Positions 36,216-50,400 of a DNA stretch of 64,000 bases are shown one piece after another. How positions within the stretch are numbered: the stretch's first letter is position 1; each line of letters starts with the position of its first letter. The DNA is from Mya arenaria (taxonomy: Eukaryota > Mollusca > Bivalvia > Myida > Myidae). Location of the stretch: assembly GCF_026914265.1 (NCBI RefSeq), contig NC_069125.1, forward strand, positions 68,898,046-68,962,045, in the 5' to 3' direction. Made by a program: the position numbers and the translations under genes. A model generated the notes under the pieces. That model saw only the letters and a program-made list of their open reading frames with translations, had not been told where the DNA came from and did no database searches.

Positions 36216-36715
36216 CTTTTCTTGTTGGTACATGTTGTGCTCTTAATGGCACTCGCGCAAAATGTTAATGTAGCGTTTTATAGGTTGTTGACCCTTCCTT
36301 TTTGTTAAAGCTTCATCAAATCTCCATTATCTTTTACCAATTCTCAATGAATTCTGACGTAAAAATGATACTCCGTATTTCCGTAAGTTGCAACTAGCGG
36401 ATGGTACTTTTATCATAGACATTGACGATAAGCAGGAGTCGATAGCAAAACGTTTATTTATCACAATTGTTTAATCATTCATTTATTTCAATATATCCTC
36501 CGCGTGGGAGATTAGAACACAATGATATATATATAAGCATATGTCAGTAGAAAAGGTTAATTCATGCAAGAAGTAGCATGAGAGTAATACATACACGTAT
36601 ACAATGGGTTCAAGTCAAACACAATATTTATGACAAACTAACAGCAATTGTATGATCATACAATATAGACATAATCATTTTACGCAATATATGCACAAAT
36701 GCCACTGTTTCAGTA
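36216..36715. other. Intergenic, no gene recognised
   Basis: AT-rich sequence between the last minisatellite units and the second LINE fragment. Confidence 0.5.
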
Positions 36716-36719
36716 TTAT

Positions 36720-37253
36720 TTAAACACTATCGAAAGTATTGTATACATTGTTGAACGCATCTTGTACATAACGAAAACTGAGCTTGCATAACAGCAATTG
36801 ATTATAGTCTTCATTTTGTATGTACTTGCTCCCTAAAACAAAATCTCTGAAAATTGTCGAATCTTTTTTAGCTAAGTCGGATCCGACATGTTGACCAAAT
36901 ACCATGTTTATATCACAATAAAAACTATCGCGAACAGCTGCTTTACACGGACAAGCAAACACGATATGCTCGGTTTTGTTAAAGAACACGCGTTTGCAAA
37001 TTAAGCAGACGGAGTGCAGTAAAGAGGGCTTGTCTAGCCACAAGTTAGCAATAAAGTGCGCAAGTTTTAAGTCCGAGCGATTATTTGCGGACCTCCACAC
37101 AACACATGGCTCAATTTGTTTATGGAGATTTTTGAATAGTAAAAACTCCCTGTCGCTAATAAGTCTTTCGCGCCATAAAGTAAGTTCTGTCTGTTTCACG
37201 GTTTTATGAATAGAGCTTTTCCAGCTCGACTTCGAACGCGAGACATTGTGCAA
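36720..37253 (-). mobile_element. LINE ORF2 C-terminal fragment
   Basis: An open frame of 177 residues resembling the C-terminal region that follows reverse transcriptase in many mollusc LINEs. It has a LFKNLHKQIEPCVVWR block, a basic helical stretch, and a CCHC-like unit (CLICKRVFFNKTEHIVFACP). It has no start context of a host gene and no neighbouring exons. It lies upstream of the other LINE on the same strand, which is the wrong order for a single element, so it is a separate truncated insertion. The intact frame suggests it is fairly young. Confidence 0.7.
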
Positions 37254-38726
37254 TATGAAATGTGACCACCCCCTGTTTATTGTCGTAGTTCAATATCATA
37301 TTACAATACCCCTTTGTAATCTACAATGACAAACTATTAATAAGTAAATATGTATACCTTTATTTTAACGCTTATACTTATACAAGTTAATGCATTGATG
37401 TTTAAACACGCAAATAATTATTTTAAAATCTTCAAACCGAATTGCACAATATTTGTTCGATCAGGAAGAAGGCGCTTCCTTGCGGAAATGCTGACTGTAG
37501 GGAAATCCTTGAGAATGTAGTTGTGGAATTTGAGGAAGTAATTATACAACTTATTCTGTATGATTAAAGAAATTAGCATACGTTTGAGTAGTTTGCAGGT
37601 AGTGCCCAAACCTTGTGACTAATTTGATCGAAAAACACCAATTTCAATTGGTTGTACAATAGACATATCCTCACATTCTGGTCGACATGACTTTGGAACC
37701 AATGCGATGACAGTACTTAAATTATTTCACGCTTAATTTTTATATCGATTGAATGTTTGTTTCCCGTACGTATAGGTTGAACCGTCAACATATCAGGGTG
37801 TAAGTTTATAGTTTAATTATTTTAGGTTATAATGGGAATCATTCAACCAGACGATTTTAATTTGCAATTCAAATATAAAATTGCAATAGGAAGTAAACAG
37901 GTAATTTCCGTAAGAGGATTAATACTCATGTTAAACTGACTGATTTTAATTGATTAAATACTTAATATACAAATGCCTACATTAGTATTGCTTCTTTTTG
38001 TTTCTGGCGAAAGCACATGTTCAGTAAAAAACACTGACTACAGGCCAATAAGATGGGGCTTTTTCAGTAATAAACATTTTTTATATGAAAGTAGATCGTT
38101 CGTCTGGTTGCGCCACAATTGAAGAACTGATTTTCATAATAGACCTTCAAACGAAAGATACAAAACTCCTATATATAAATTCTTTATTGATACTGCATGC
38201 AATCGTTACAAACTTATACACACACGATAAAATACCCACCTCCGAAACAACAATAGTTCTAATATCATCAAGCATTTATTCACGTAAAGCAATGGGTTTT
38301 AATAAAAGCTAACTTGCAAGTATAAAAGAGGCAACTATATGAAATATAATCCTGTTATTAGCAAAAGCTTTTAAAAAAATGTATATATTGTCTGACAGGT
38401 AATGACTTACAAATGAGACATACTTTAAATGTAAAAGAATGCATGAACACCGGTGCGGTTATGGTTCGTACAAAACCGTAAAAATGTCGTATATACAGGT
38501 TATTTAAAATAAAAAAGATACATAAAATATAAATATGTGGGTAAAAAATGACTATTTGGGTTAACATTTGGGCAAGAATTAAAAAAATGTAAACATGTAA
38601 AAATGTTCATAACATAAGGAATTTACTGAAAGACATTTGGGAAATAAATTATTGCAATCTATTCAAGCTGGACGTATATCAAGTTTCTATCTTATACGGC
38701 GTACTGCTCAAACGCTTCACATTCCT
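37254..38726. other. Intergenic, no gene recognised
   Basis: AT-rich sequence downstream of IL-17-like gene 5. Only short frames without domains were seen. Confidence 0.5.
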
Positions 38727-39278
38727 TTAGCTTTCTACAACGCACGTACATCCGATCACAATGGGTTCCACGGCGTACCTGTACACGTACTTCCCGGTGG
38801 TGCGGTCACACCCAGCCTTCCGTAGTACTCTCACGTAATAATGGACTGGCTGACATCTACTGCCCTCAATATCCGCGGAACAATTGTGACGTCTGTTGCA
38901 GTTACATTTGGCCTCCACTAAAGTCATCGGGCGTCTATTAGCATCAAAATTCAGCACATGGTGCCATCTGCACAAAGACATTTCAGAAACGTGCCCGCTG
39001 ATAGCGCCGTTTTCTACCGCGGAGCACGTACTGTTGTCTCCTCGGAGGTGTGATCTCTTAATACTTTTGAATCTTTCAATATCAATTGAATGGCGATGGT
39101 TGTTGGTCTCCAGCAGAAGAAATGATTCATGAACATCGTTTTCGAAGTTCAAACGCAAAAGGTCATCATCGGGCTCTGTGCAAGACGCGACATCTTCATG
39201 TCTTGTTAAACCACGGCATAGTGCTGTAGTGACCAGGGAGGCAGCCACCAGTGCTCCAATTATCATGTCAAATAGCAT
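38727..39278 (-). CDS. IL-17-like secreted cytokine 5
   Basis: A 183-residue predicted IL-17-family ligand. Residues 1-22 form a signal peptide (MIIGALVAASLV core). The signature reads CRWHH at 103-107 in place of CPWY, an NRRP turn at 114-117, EAKCNC at 122-127, and GCTC at 176-179, with further cysteines at 133, 142 and 157. The start is the ATG at 39278. A polypyrimidine tract and CAG lie a few bases upstream and could mark an acceptor, which would leave exon 1 as leader only; a second in-frame ATG lies at codon 5. A TATA-like sequence sits near 39400-39406. It is the last IL-17-like gene before the unrelated block to the right. Confidence 0.88.
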   Translation of the reverse strand: MLFDMIIGALVAASLVTTALCRGLTRHEDVASCTEPDDDLLRLNFENDVHESFLLLETNNHRHSIDIERFKSIKRSHLRGDNSTCSAVENGAISGHVSEMSLCRWHHVLNFDANRRPMTLVEAKCNCNRRHNCSADIEGSRCQPVHYYVRVLRKAGCDRTTGKYVYRYAVEPIVIGCTCVVES

Positions 39279-39399
39279 GTTCGGCTGAAAAAATACATGA
39301 CCATATAAGATGCCAAGTATAACATATTCTTATAAACTGCAGAAAATAGTTAACTTCGATTTGATTGTAAAATACTATTCTATACTTACATTCTTTTGG

Positions 39400-39406
39400 T
39401 TATATA
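39400..39406 (-). promoter_or_regulatory. TATA-like box of IL-17-like gene 5
   Basis: TATATAA on the minus strand about 125 bases before the start codon. Confidence 0.4.
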
Positions 39407-39409
39407 AAT

Positions 39410-42400
39410 ACTAAATCAGGCCCTCTTTGAAAAACTTTTATTTTTCTGTAAAGAGTTGGTTTCGACAATTTTTCAACGTTCGGTTCTAGTTGTGAATTGG
39501 TAAAATGGCCAGTATATATATATATACAAAAATAAGTGAAATGAATGAAATTATTGAAAGTCCCTTCTGTCTTCAGAAGGAAATAGTCACATGCGTTGTC
39601 TACTTTCTGACTGTCGATATTAAACAAAAGACAGTTGCGTTAATTGTCTTGATACTTTGTTTTCACTATGGAAAGATCCCAATCAATTTGCATTGTGAGC
39701 GATAGTATAATGACTGTCACGGAAAAAGTGTGGAAAACATTGCAAGCGATACTTGAATCGTTCTATTCTTTTGTGTCGCATTATTAACAGAACGGAACTG
39801 AACGGACAGTGGACCAATAAACAGGTTACTATATAACAGTCAATGTTCCTTTTGAAATCATGATGCGATTAGTGAAAATAAAAAATAGCCCCTGCTGCTG
39901 TGTCAACAACGCACTTGACGTTCTATGAACAACACAGTATATCATAGTTTGCTTCTACATGTTCTACGTCTACATTAGTCATTATTCCTCGTGAACTGGA
40001 CTCAGTTCTAATATCAAAAGGGGCATTGATGATGTTCAACAGAAACGTATTTCCTTGATTCCCAACAAAAGCCACGGACTGCTTGTCACAGTCTTGCCAC
40101 ACCTTACAATAATTTGAAAAAGATGTTTTACATGAACAACAGTAGAAAGTCTACATGCTATGTTTCAGGTAGCTTATAAGTGTTCCCAGAAGCTATAGGT
40201 CAGCTATAGTTCGGCCATGTAATAATGAATATTTTCTAGTCTGGGAAATAAAGTGTCCCCTTAGTTTCTATTGTAGATCAACTATTTTCAAATCATCAGC
40301 ACAATAATTTAAAGAATATGAGGACGACCGTTTTCTTGAACCAAACTCTATTATGCTGATGACGTCTCATCTGAATTCGATAGAACACGGTTTGTTTTAA
40401 AGCATCGATAGTGTAAACAATGATAACGATAAAACTACGCCTACAGTGTCACGTGACTCCTGAGTAAGGGTCCTCCGACAAGTACAAAGAAGCAGACGAT
40501 AATAATACACAGTAGTTTTACTTAACGATCAGATTGTTTACTCTCGCAAACTGCAATTGGACCGTACTCTAAAATGCAGAAAACCTACACTCCCCTTGAC
40601 GACAGTTGTTCTTAGCCTGGATAAATAATACTTATTAACATTTGACGACTTAATGCGCGCACGGGCGTATCAACCCCAGCATTGTTACAACTGCGGTGGT
40701 CAGCATGGTCAAGAACCTAATTGACATTACCAATCTGCTCAAATAGCTACGATGCTGCGGTCTGCATGAGTCGCTTGCTAAAGTAGCGCTCCAGTTAATA
40801 TTCATAAAGTGTATGTGGCGGATAATATAGTGTGAATAAGCAGCGTTTTTGCGTTATCACGCAATTAAAATCATAGAAAACGCATTTATTTTAATATCGC
40901 CGAGTACCAAATCATTATAAAAAAGCAGAAAACACAAAAGCAAGCACAAAAACATTCAAAGTAAACGCGTACTGAGTCAAAATAAATAAAGCGTACATAC
41001 ATGCATCTGTGTTAAAGATGCACTCATACTCCCAAATAAGATTTACCACAATTAGAACAATTGTTTTAATTTACCAAAAAGGATGAATAAATGTCGAAAA
41101 CAATGGTTCTTAAGAAGGATATCGAGATACCGAGTTTAATTTGAAGGAAGGGTGCAGAAATCAAGGTGTTTCTACCATATGACACGATAGAAGGTCACAG
41201 TAAATCTTTTAGCATTCACCTATCATTTATTATTTTTGCGTTTTCAACTATTAAATACACGGTTACAATCTTGTTATCAGTAATTAATATTTTCCATAGA
41301 TGCAACATGTATAAGTAGTTAAAAGTTTTTACTCAAAATGTATGTTTGTTATACATGAGTATGTATTGATTTTGAATAATAGTGTGTATTGATTTTGAAT
41401 AATAGTGTCACTTGAACGTTATCGGTTAAAAACAGAATCTGGGTCATCGGTTTAATACCTGGAATTGCGTTTGATTTGCAAAATATTTTCAAGTTTATTA
41501 GAAATTAAGAATGTGTAATAGTTCGTGTCTATTTACAATAGACACAAATATTAAACACAGATATGAAGGGAAAACTCCTATCAACAGGAAAGTGTCCCGG
41601 CAGTTCTGGTTTTGACCTCATCCTCAACAAAAAAAATTAAGATACTACAGGGGAGGGAACAAAGATATACAATACGTAATTAGTTCAATGCGGTTTTCTC
41701 CCTTCTGTGCTGCTCTAGTAGCGAAATTAGCTGAATTGACGAAATCTACAAAGAATCAAGAGTCTCGAGCACTGTTACATAATTATATTCATTTTTTTCC
41801 ACGAGTGACATAGGTTGAAGGCAATATTAAGATACATCGATACATACAAGGAATAAATAGTATGTGGGTGATTCGATCCAGAGGAATTGTGTGCGAGGAG
41901 CTTGTCATTGTAGAAAGAGACCTTAAACTCAAACGTTTATAACATGCCCAATGCATTTTGTTTGATGCATTTGGTTAAGAGGGCATACCTTGGTAGTTAA
42001 TTAAATAAGTCTCATGTTTGGAGTGTAGTGTATATTTGCTAAAAATGCTTTATCCGTGGCAGTACATTGCTTATGAAATCAAAGCCCCAAATAAGGTTTC
42101 ATATGCAATTATTTTTTTTAGTATTACTCAAAAACGTTTTATAATGATTGGGTATTCTACATAATAAATGAGTATGAGTAAGTTACAGATACTCCATGGT
42201 TTTGATTTAATTGAGTATCAGCATAACAAATCTAAAGGTTTTTGCGAAGGAATTTATGAGCAAGCATTTTCTATCTTTAGATGTTTATGTTAATGTGTTT
42301 TTTACAAATAACATGGCTATACATGAACTGACAAAACGTAGCAAGCCGAAAGTCTTCCAAAAGTCTTCCAAAAGTCTTGATCACTTTCATTAAAATTGAA

Positions 42401-44441
42401 TGCTACGAAAACGTGAATTAGTTATATATTTTGGTTGAATATCTTATATACGACTGATGTTGTTATTTTATATACATAAATTTATAGAAAGGAGATCCAT
42501 CGGAAACACAATTTTAAGCTACATCCAACGAATGAAAACAACATCTTTGGTTTTGACACTGACAGTAAAACAATGTGCGACACTGTCTGTCATGACCTTC
42601 TATTGCACAGGACAAAGCGGAAATATTTTCAAAGAACCATGTGTATGTATTTCTTCCGAAAACACACTGTCAACTGAGGAGTATATGTTTGCCTGTTTGC
42701 GTTTGGAAATAAAAGGGCTGAACTCGAAAACAATTATTGAGGTTCTGGCGTACAGTGGTTTTGTAATGACGGGGATCATTATGACTCGGACTCAGTCCAT
42801 AGTAAATGTCTTGACTCAAAATTGGTTCATGTCGTTTACTGACAAGTCAAAAAGTATTTTCAGAATCTGACCAGCTTGAGAAGGAAATGATGACAAAGAC
42901 CAAAGATAAAGACGTGTAGGATGCTGATACATTGAGTGGAAAAACAGTGTTCACTAATCTTTTTATTCAATCGTCTGTTGCATCGACGGTTATCCACAAT
43001 TGAATCATTCCGTTAACCTCCATTGATGGAGAGTAAGTCGTGGGTTTCCGACGATGCGTCTGTTGATGAACTGTGTAACTGCATATAAGAGTTTGGGTTA
43101 AGATGCGAATGTGCAAGTTTTAAAAAATTTTTAGATATCCTATGATTGTTCACATTATATAAATATGGGAGGCTTATTCGAGCAAAATTGATATAGTTGA
43201 TGCATAAAAGGGATGACCGACCGTAGTGTGTGAAAATTTAAGATTTTGGAACGTAAAACAGTTTTAACATGATGCAATATGATTTAAAGTTGAGCTGTTG
43301 AAGAATTATATTGGATTATAAAGATTATAATATCGGATATAACTGACATCGAAAAACAACTGATTCGAAGAATAATGACGGAAATATCGAAATCGTCGAC
43401 AGCAACATTTTTTCGCCAATATGCTGACGGGAAGATATCTGATTAAACATATGATGGGACGATGAATAAACTTGGCATGTAAGTAGTAGCTGAAAAAAGC
43501 AAGTGGTTGCTAAAGATCATCAATGGTACGCCTTTTACAACATCAGTATTGAAAAAAAAGAGTCCACAGGGACAACTTTTTAATAATATTGGCCAATATA
43601 GCCACTACATATGAGGCTACATATACATGTACATACATGAATTGAATTGAATTGAAAATTGAATACATAATAACAACGGTCTTGGCCTTGCTAACATGGA
43701 GAAGAATATTTTCAAATCTACAATTATTTAAGTATATAAAAAACCTGGGACCCGTGGTGGGACAAAAATCGACCCCAACATCATAATTTGAACAATCTTG
43801 GTAAAGGGCCTATTGGTGAGATTATACATCAAATATCAAACGTCTTGGATTTTCGGTCTCATAGAAAAAAAATCAAAGATGTTATGTTGTAATTTATACA
43901 AAGCGTGACACCCATTGGACAGGGCCACTTTAAACAACAGGACCATACTTTGAACAATCTTGGAAAGGACCACTAAATGTGCGTCAGACTGCATACAAAA
44001 CCCCAGCAGCTGTGTTAGGGAAATATTTTGGAAATGTCAAGAATCATTTTCTCCATCTTTATTTGTATTCACCAGATATATCAATAAATGCACAAGCTTG
44101 GTCGTTCTTGTGTTGTCTTCTGTAACCGCCCCGATAGCTCAGATTTTATAGACGTCCGTCAACTGAGTGAGTGACACATATGATAATCCTATGATACTAA
44201 AATTATTTTGAGTTATTTGGTTAATTTTACATTTTTTAATCGACAATATGCTGATAGCAATAAATTGGATACTTTTTCTTTAGTAAATGATGTATTTGTA
44301 AATACAGATCAGTGCAGGAAGTAATTAAGGGGCATGTCACTGCGTTTGATTTTGGCTATTTGACCTTTTCATATAGGACGATTTATCCCTAGCCCGGAAG
44401 TAATTGTAAATTAACGCGGGAAATTAGATGTAAACAAAAAT
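39410..44441. other. Intergenic, mostly unrecognised
   Basis: About 5 kb separating the IL-17 cluster from the XNDC1-like gene. A 137-residue frame at 42457-42870 shows no recognisable domain. A direct repeat of TGTATTGATTTTGAATAATAG occurs twice near 41364-41406. The stretch 43740-43985 contains TTGAACAATCTTGG twice and reads like a fragment of a dispersed bivalve repeat. Confidence 0.45.
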
Positions 44442-47400
44442 ATGCCTACTGAATCAATCAAATACGTGGTTTCGTTTTCATCTCAGGTAAACGTACACAT
44501 GTTCATGTGCACATGTATAAACATATATAAATTGGGTCATAAGGTAGTTGGACTGGACAAAGGGGACAGGGGCGTAGCGTGGGCAAATTTGATTTTACTC
44601 GAAATATTGAGATCTTTTTGCTTTGGGTCCTCCCCCTGATTTTTTTTAAATGAACGCAAAATCAGGGGTTTAAATTGATGTCAACTGTATAGTTTTTTAA
44701 GTTAAATTGGCATAGCCAGGAAAATTGACAGGCACATTCTTATATTTGGATACAATTCCAACGGGGCTCTCTTTATAGCTGTTTCAAGTGAGTTAGGGAC
44801 ACCTTCCGGCATCACTGCTGCCCATCTAGTTGATATCAGCCTCAAATTCTGTAAAGATTGCTGCACTGTCTCATTTTCCAGCTCACCAACCTGGTTTGGA
44901 ATAAGGTAATGCGCCCTAATACGCCCATGTGGGACAAGAAGGCGATCCCTTTATTGTGTAATGAGATGGTCTACGAATGGATTATACATGTTTCGTCTCT
45001 AGAAGTCTGATGGTGTTGCTGCTGGAACATTACTGTAGGCCTGTTTTCCTCCCTTTTAATGTGACAAGGAAGGGAAGGCTCTACTCCAACTTGCTGTGCC
45101 CAAACCACCACTTTAGTGAACAAATTGTCCCAAGTACCATCATCGTTCCTATCAGTATCAAGTTGGGCTGTTAAAAACTCTTGCCTCTAATAAAGCTTGA
45201 ACAAGATAGCATTTCTCTTTCTGCAACATCTTAAATAGAGGGGCGATGCCACTGAGAATGCACTCGACTGCTAGAGTGACGATGAAGTCGAAGCTTAAGA
45301 TCCCGCTTCTGTATGATGCATCCTTTATATCTCCATGTTCAGTCGCCAGCTTATTCAGTGCTGATTCCACGGCTACAAATGCGTACACAAACTCGAAACG
45401 AGGGGCAGCCCAACGCGTTGCACAGACTACAGTTTGGTTCTTTTCTCCATTTCTTGCTTGCTAGCCTGATCTCCTGCTAGCTGGTCTTTAAAGTATAGCA
45501 TTCGCTTAGCAGAATAGTTAAACGCAAATGCAATGGTTTGCACAAGATCCATCATATTCCTTGCACAGATCTCACTTTATGCGTGGACAATGGCCTTACA
45601 GTGTGTGTATACAGCTCCTGGGTACTGTTCTCTTGTGTGAACACCTCTAGTATATACAGTATGTTTACCTGGATGGAAAGGCATATGCTTGCACCAAATC
45701 CCACCTCGATGTCAATATCTTTATAAATTTAAAGTTATTGTCTGCATTCTTTTTTTCTTCTAAAACATCTGGATATGGAGGATCAAAGGTCATGTTTACT
45801 GCAGATGAAACTACCATAGGAAAACGGTGATGTAAACGATAAGGCAAGTAACACAGTAAAACATAATAGATACTTGAGCTAGGTTACCGGTCATAAACAA
45901 TATTGACACAGTGCTAGCTCTACTGAGCAATTAAACAATTGGCGTATTTTGTTACAAGAGTAGTATTTTTATGCCCCGGAAGGTGGGCATATTAAAATTG
46001 CACCGTCTGTCCGTCCGTGTGTCCGGCTCAATAACTCGTGTCCGGGCTGTAACTTTCCCTTGTATGGACAGATTTTAAAATAACTTGCCACATGTGTTCC
46101 ACATACCAAGACAACGTGTCGCGTGCAAGACCCGTGTCCCTACCTCTAAGGTCAAGGTCAAACTTAGTGTTTATTCACAATGGAGTGTTGCATAGAAAGA
46201 CATAGAGGATAGGTTGTCGTGTCCGGGCTGTAACTTTCCCTTGTATGGACAGACTTTAAAATAACTTGCCACATGTGTTCCACATACCAAGACGACGTGT
46301 CGCATGCAAGACCTGTGTCCCTACCTCTAATGTCAAGGTCACACTTAGGTGTTTATTCACAACAGAGTGCTGCATATAAGGACATAGAGTATAGGTTGTC
46401 GTGTCCGGGCTGTAACTTTCCCCTATATGGACAGATTTTAAAATAACTTGCCACATGTGTTACACATACCAGGACGACATGTCGCGAGCAAGACCCATGT
46501 CCCTACCTCAAAGTTCAAGGTCACACTTAGGTGTTTATTCACAATGGAATGCTGCTTATAAGGACATAACAGTGTAGGTTGTCAAGTTTGGGTGGTATTT
46601 TTTATGTTTAGAGGCAATTTAAAATAACTTGCCATATGTATTTGACAAGTAAAGGCAAGATCAACTTTTCATGTTCTGACCTTGTTCATAGGTCAATGTC
46701 ACATTCGGGGGCATTCGTCACATACTGTGACAGCTCTTGTTTATCTTTTTAATACTAACAGTAAGTAAGAATTCATCTATGCTACACCCTCTACATCCAT
46801 GCAAAATATTTTCATTGATTTTTTAGCATTTAAAAGGGAAATATTTTCATTGACTTTTTAGCATTTAAAAGGGATTTTTTTTACTTACAGTTTAAAAGTT
46901 AACTCGAATGAGTAAACAAGTATGCCACACTACACACATGATAGACAAAAGAAAGCATGGTGCAGAACCACAATTTATGGCTTTTATATCATGACATGGG
47001 ACCCCCCCCCCACCCCCCCAGGTCCGGAGGTATACATGGGCTGTGTTTTTACATTGTAGGTGGCCACACAGTGCCGAATGAATGCGGTGGGTTTTTTTTT
47101 TATTCCAAAAATGGCAGGTTATAGGCCTTGTCTAGTTATCCTGGGGTGCGGGGGGAGTTTTGCGGGGATTTACCAGCAGTTTGCTTGGCTGGACCGATAG
47201 TCAAAGTCCCGGCTATTCCCCGATGGGGGGGGGGAGGGGGGGCTGGTGCTGGTTACAATTGACTGGTACATAACAACTTATCATTATTCCACAAAAGTAC
47301 CACAATTTATGTAGAAAAAAATCCCTAGAGTTATAAAAAAGGTAAGACAAACGTTTTTACATTTAACAGGGCTTCCATTAAAGGAAGTTTGGAATACTTC

Positions 47401-50400
47401 CCCAAATGCCCTAAACTTACAAAAGGGAAGGTACAAAAACTTCCACTGTTATGAAGAAAACTTACAAAAGAGAAAGCTTTGCAGGCGTCGACACGAACAT
47501 TTTTTGAAGGGATCCCAAAGGGACTACTGCTTTTGAACTGGGATCCCTGCCTAAAACCAAAGATCCAATCCAAAATTAACATTACATACTGATACTTTCT
47601 CCACAGTTTTAGCCATTTTTTGTGGAAGACTAAATGTCAATTAAAAATGCCATAACACACTAACTTCATGTTTTAGAAAATAGAACAGGTGGAAATAGGA
47701 ATCAAGTCTTGAAATAAACTGTATTTGTGTTTTCAGGATGAGAAACATCCAGTCAGCAACTTGATCAAGGGAGATGGCTTCAAGAAGTGGCTCTGTCATC
47801 CGCAAGAACGTTCAGGACAAGTGGAAGCTATTTTCCAGCTGGAAAGGCCATGCATCATCTCATACATAGATCTGGGTACTCGATATCAGTTCATTGTCAT
47901 ATCATTAATTTTAAACAATAACTGAATATTCATAGGTTAAAGGACTGAACTTTGAGGACTTGTTGTTCAACATTATTATTTATAACCAATCATGGAACTA
48001 ACATAAAAGGGAAGTGTTATTGTTACATTTTTGTGTACAGAAGGGGTCTATTGTTGATTTTTTTCTGTTTCAGGAAGTTTATGGTGTGCTACCATTGAAA
48101 TCCAGGTTGGTTGTTCAGAATGGCCTGCAGGTCGGGAATATGAAACCCTGGCTTATACCGTCAACCTCATGACTCCTTCAGACAGCATGCAAAACAAAAA
48201 CCCAAACAAAACACAGATGTTCTCACCAGGTAGGTTATGTCTGACACAATGAATATGAGTCATACTGTTCCTTCATTTTGTTTTTGCTTGCAAGCTTATT
48301 TAACATTAAACACATTCTGATACATTCGATGAAACTGACAGCTTGGTCAAAATTAAATGATCAACAGAAATAAAAAAGAAAAAGAAAATGGTGTTTGAAA
48401 GAATTACGATTTTTATGTTTAGATCATTCAACTTAACAATGTATATATAATAATATTCATGAAAACAATTTCTAATTTTGGATTACATTTATTTTGAAAA
48501 GAGAGATATATGAGATGAATGACAAGAATAAGACATTTATCAGACTAATTTTAATGTCCATTTTTATTTTTATATGCCCATTCATATACGGTAACAGGGC
48601 GTATTGATACCTGCGGGGTAAGGGTAGGTGGTAGGGCAGGCAGTCTAGTATGTTGTCCAAACAATAACTTGAGAAACCTTCATCCAATCAGCACCAAATT
48701 TGGTTAGAATGTGTATGGCCATAATATGTTGGACAAGTTCAGTAACCAGCCATATCGCTCTGTCGATTCAGAGTTATCGCCCTTTGATTATAGAAATTAC
48801 CTAAAATTAGTCCTGTTTAATCAATAATTTTAGAAGCCTTCGTCCAAATTTGGTCAGAATAACTTCTTGGACAAGTTTGATAACCAGCCATCATGTTCCA
48901 TCAATCACTCCAGAGTTATGACCCCCAAAAATGTATATACAGTGTCATCTTAATTGGCTTAATGTACAATCACTTATCAGCAAACTTAGTATCCTAAAAA
49001 TTGAGATTAGCGTATAAATTGAGATCAGCTTATTTTGTGACAGTTAGTGTTCTTGTTAGTAGATGCAACCACATTGAGCTAATTGCCTGCAATTATATAT
49101 TTCCAACAAGAGTCACTGTTTTATCTATACTGACACGTGTATGATTGAACTGCCATTTTTTTCAAATTAATGTTATCATTTCCTCTATTATGTTTGAGCT
49201 ATTTTATCCAAACTTCATGATCATGGGTATATTACAGACATGTTCTGTCCTGAGATAGCAAAGAGGTCATGGGACAGGGTGAAGGTTGTATGTCGTCAGC
49301 CGTACAAGAAGCTCACCCAGTTTGGGCTCTCCTTTATCCGTGTGCGGTCAAATTCCACACCCACTGGGGCTGGTACAACGGGCCTTGCGGTCAACTGTGC
49401 TGAGAACAAATCTGCTTCTGTTAAAGACATTCAGAGACACTTCCTGGGAAAATTAGAAAATGGGTAATGTTAAGGATTAAATAGTTGAAGTTGTAGTGTG
49501 GTTTTCATGTGCTTAAAAAAAAGTTATGTGTAAAAATAATTAAAATGAACTTTCAAATACAGTAACTTTCATATGAATATAAATCAAACAAATAAGATAT
49601 TGGTGTGACCCAAATGTATTTCATATAAACTGAATTTTTATTCAATCAGGAAGAACAAAAACAATGACCCTCTGAAATCCCGCCTATTGAAGATAGCAGC
49701 CAGCTCGGAGAGTGGTTCTGAACACGATGACTCCCTGTCTCGCACAGCAAAACTTGTCCTGGCGGCATCAGCCATCAAAACAAACCCCTTTCTCAACCCT
49801 AGCCCTACTGGTAAAGGGGAGAGACCAGCTATGTACTCCAGCCATATGGAACAGAAATCTGCACCAAAGGTTATTGTAAATTTGTAGGAGTATTTTTTAT
49901 ACAAATAGGTATTGTTTTTCCCTTTTATTTGGCGTCTGGTCAGTGCAAAATCTTTGTCTGGCCAAAACTAAATAATTGTTCAAGATATCTGCATGAAACA
50001 TTGTACACAAAATCAACAAATGGTGTTGCAACTAAGGATAAAATAATGACCTTGTATTGTTGAAATTGATTGCTTATGATGCAAGTTGCAAATAATCATT
50101 TGCATAATCAAAGAAATGATAATAACCAAGTGGCTGTGATCATTTTAAATTGAAAAATACATATAATAGAATGTTTTATTCATTAAGAATCCCTCTTTGA
50201 CCTCAAAGTCTTATGTTGACCATGCTAGTAGCAACACATGTTCATTCAGCCATCTGAGAAACTATGACTGCATGTACATATTTCTATGTTACAGTTGGAT
50301 GAGGACATAGCAGAGTTCCTGGCCAGTTACCCTATAGATAGAACACAGCTGGACACCATCACTATCGCAGGTTTCACATCATCTACCTCAATAGAGTCAG

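Noticed and set aside
42457-42870. A 137-residue plus-strand frame
   Set aside because: No motif, signal peptide or neighbouring exon was recognised, and the composition resembles the surrounding AT-rich DNA.
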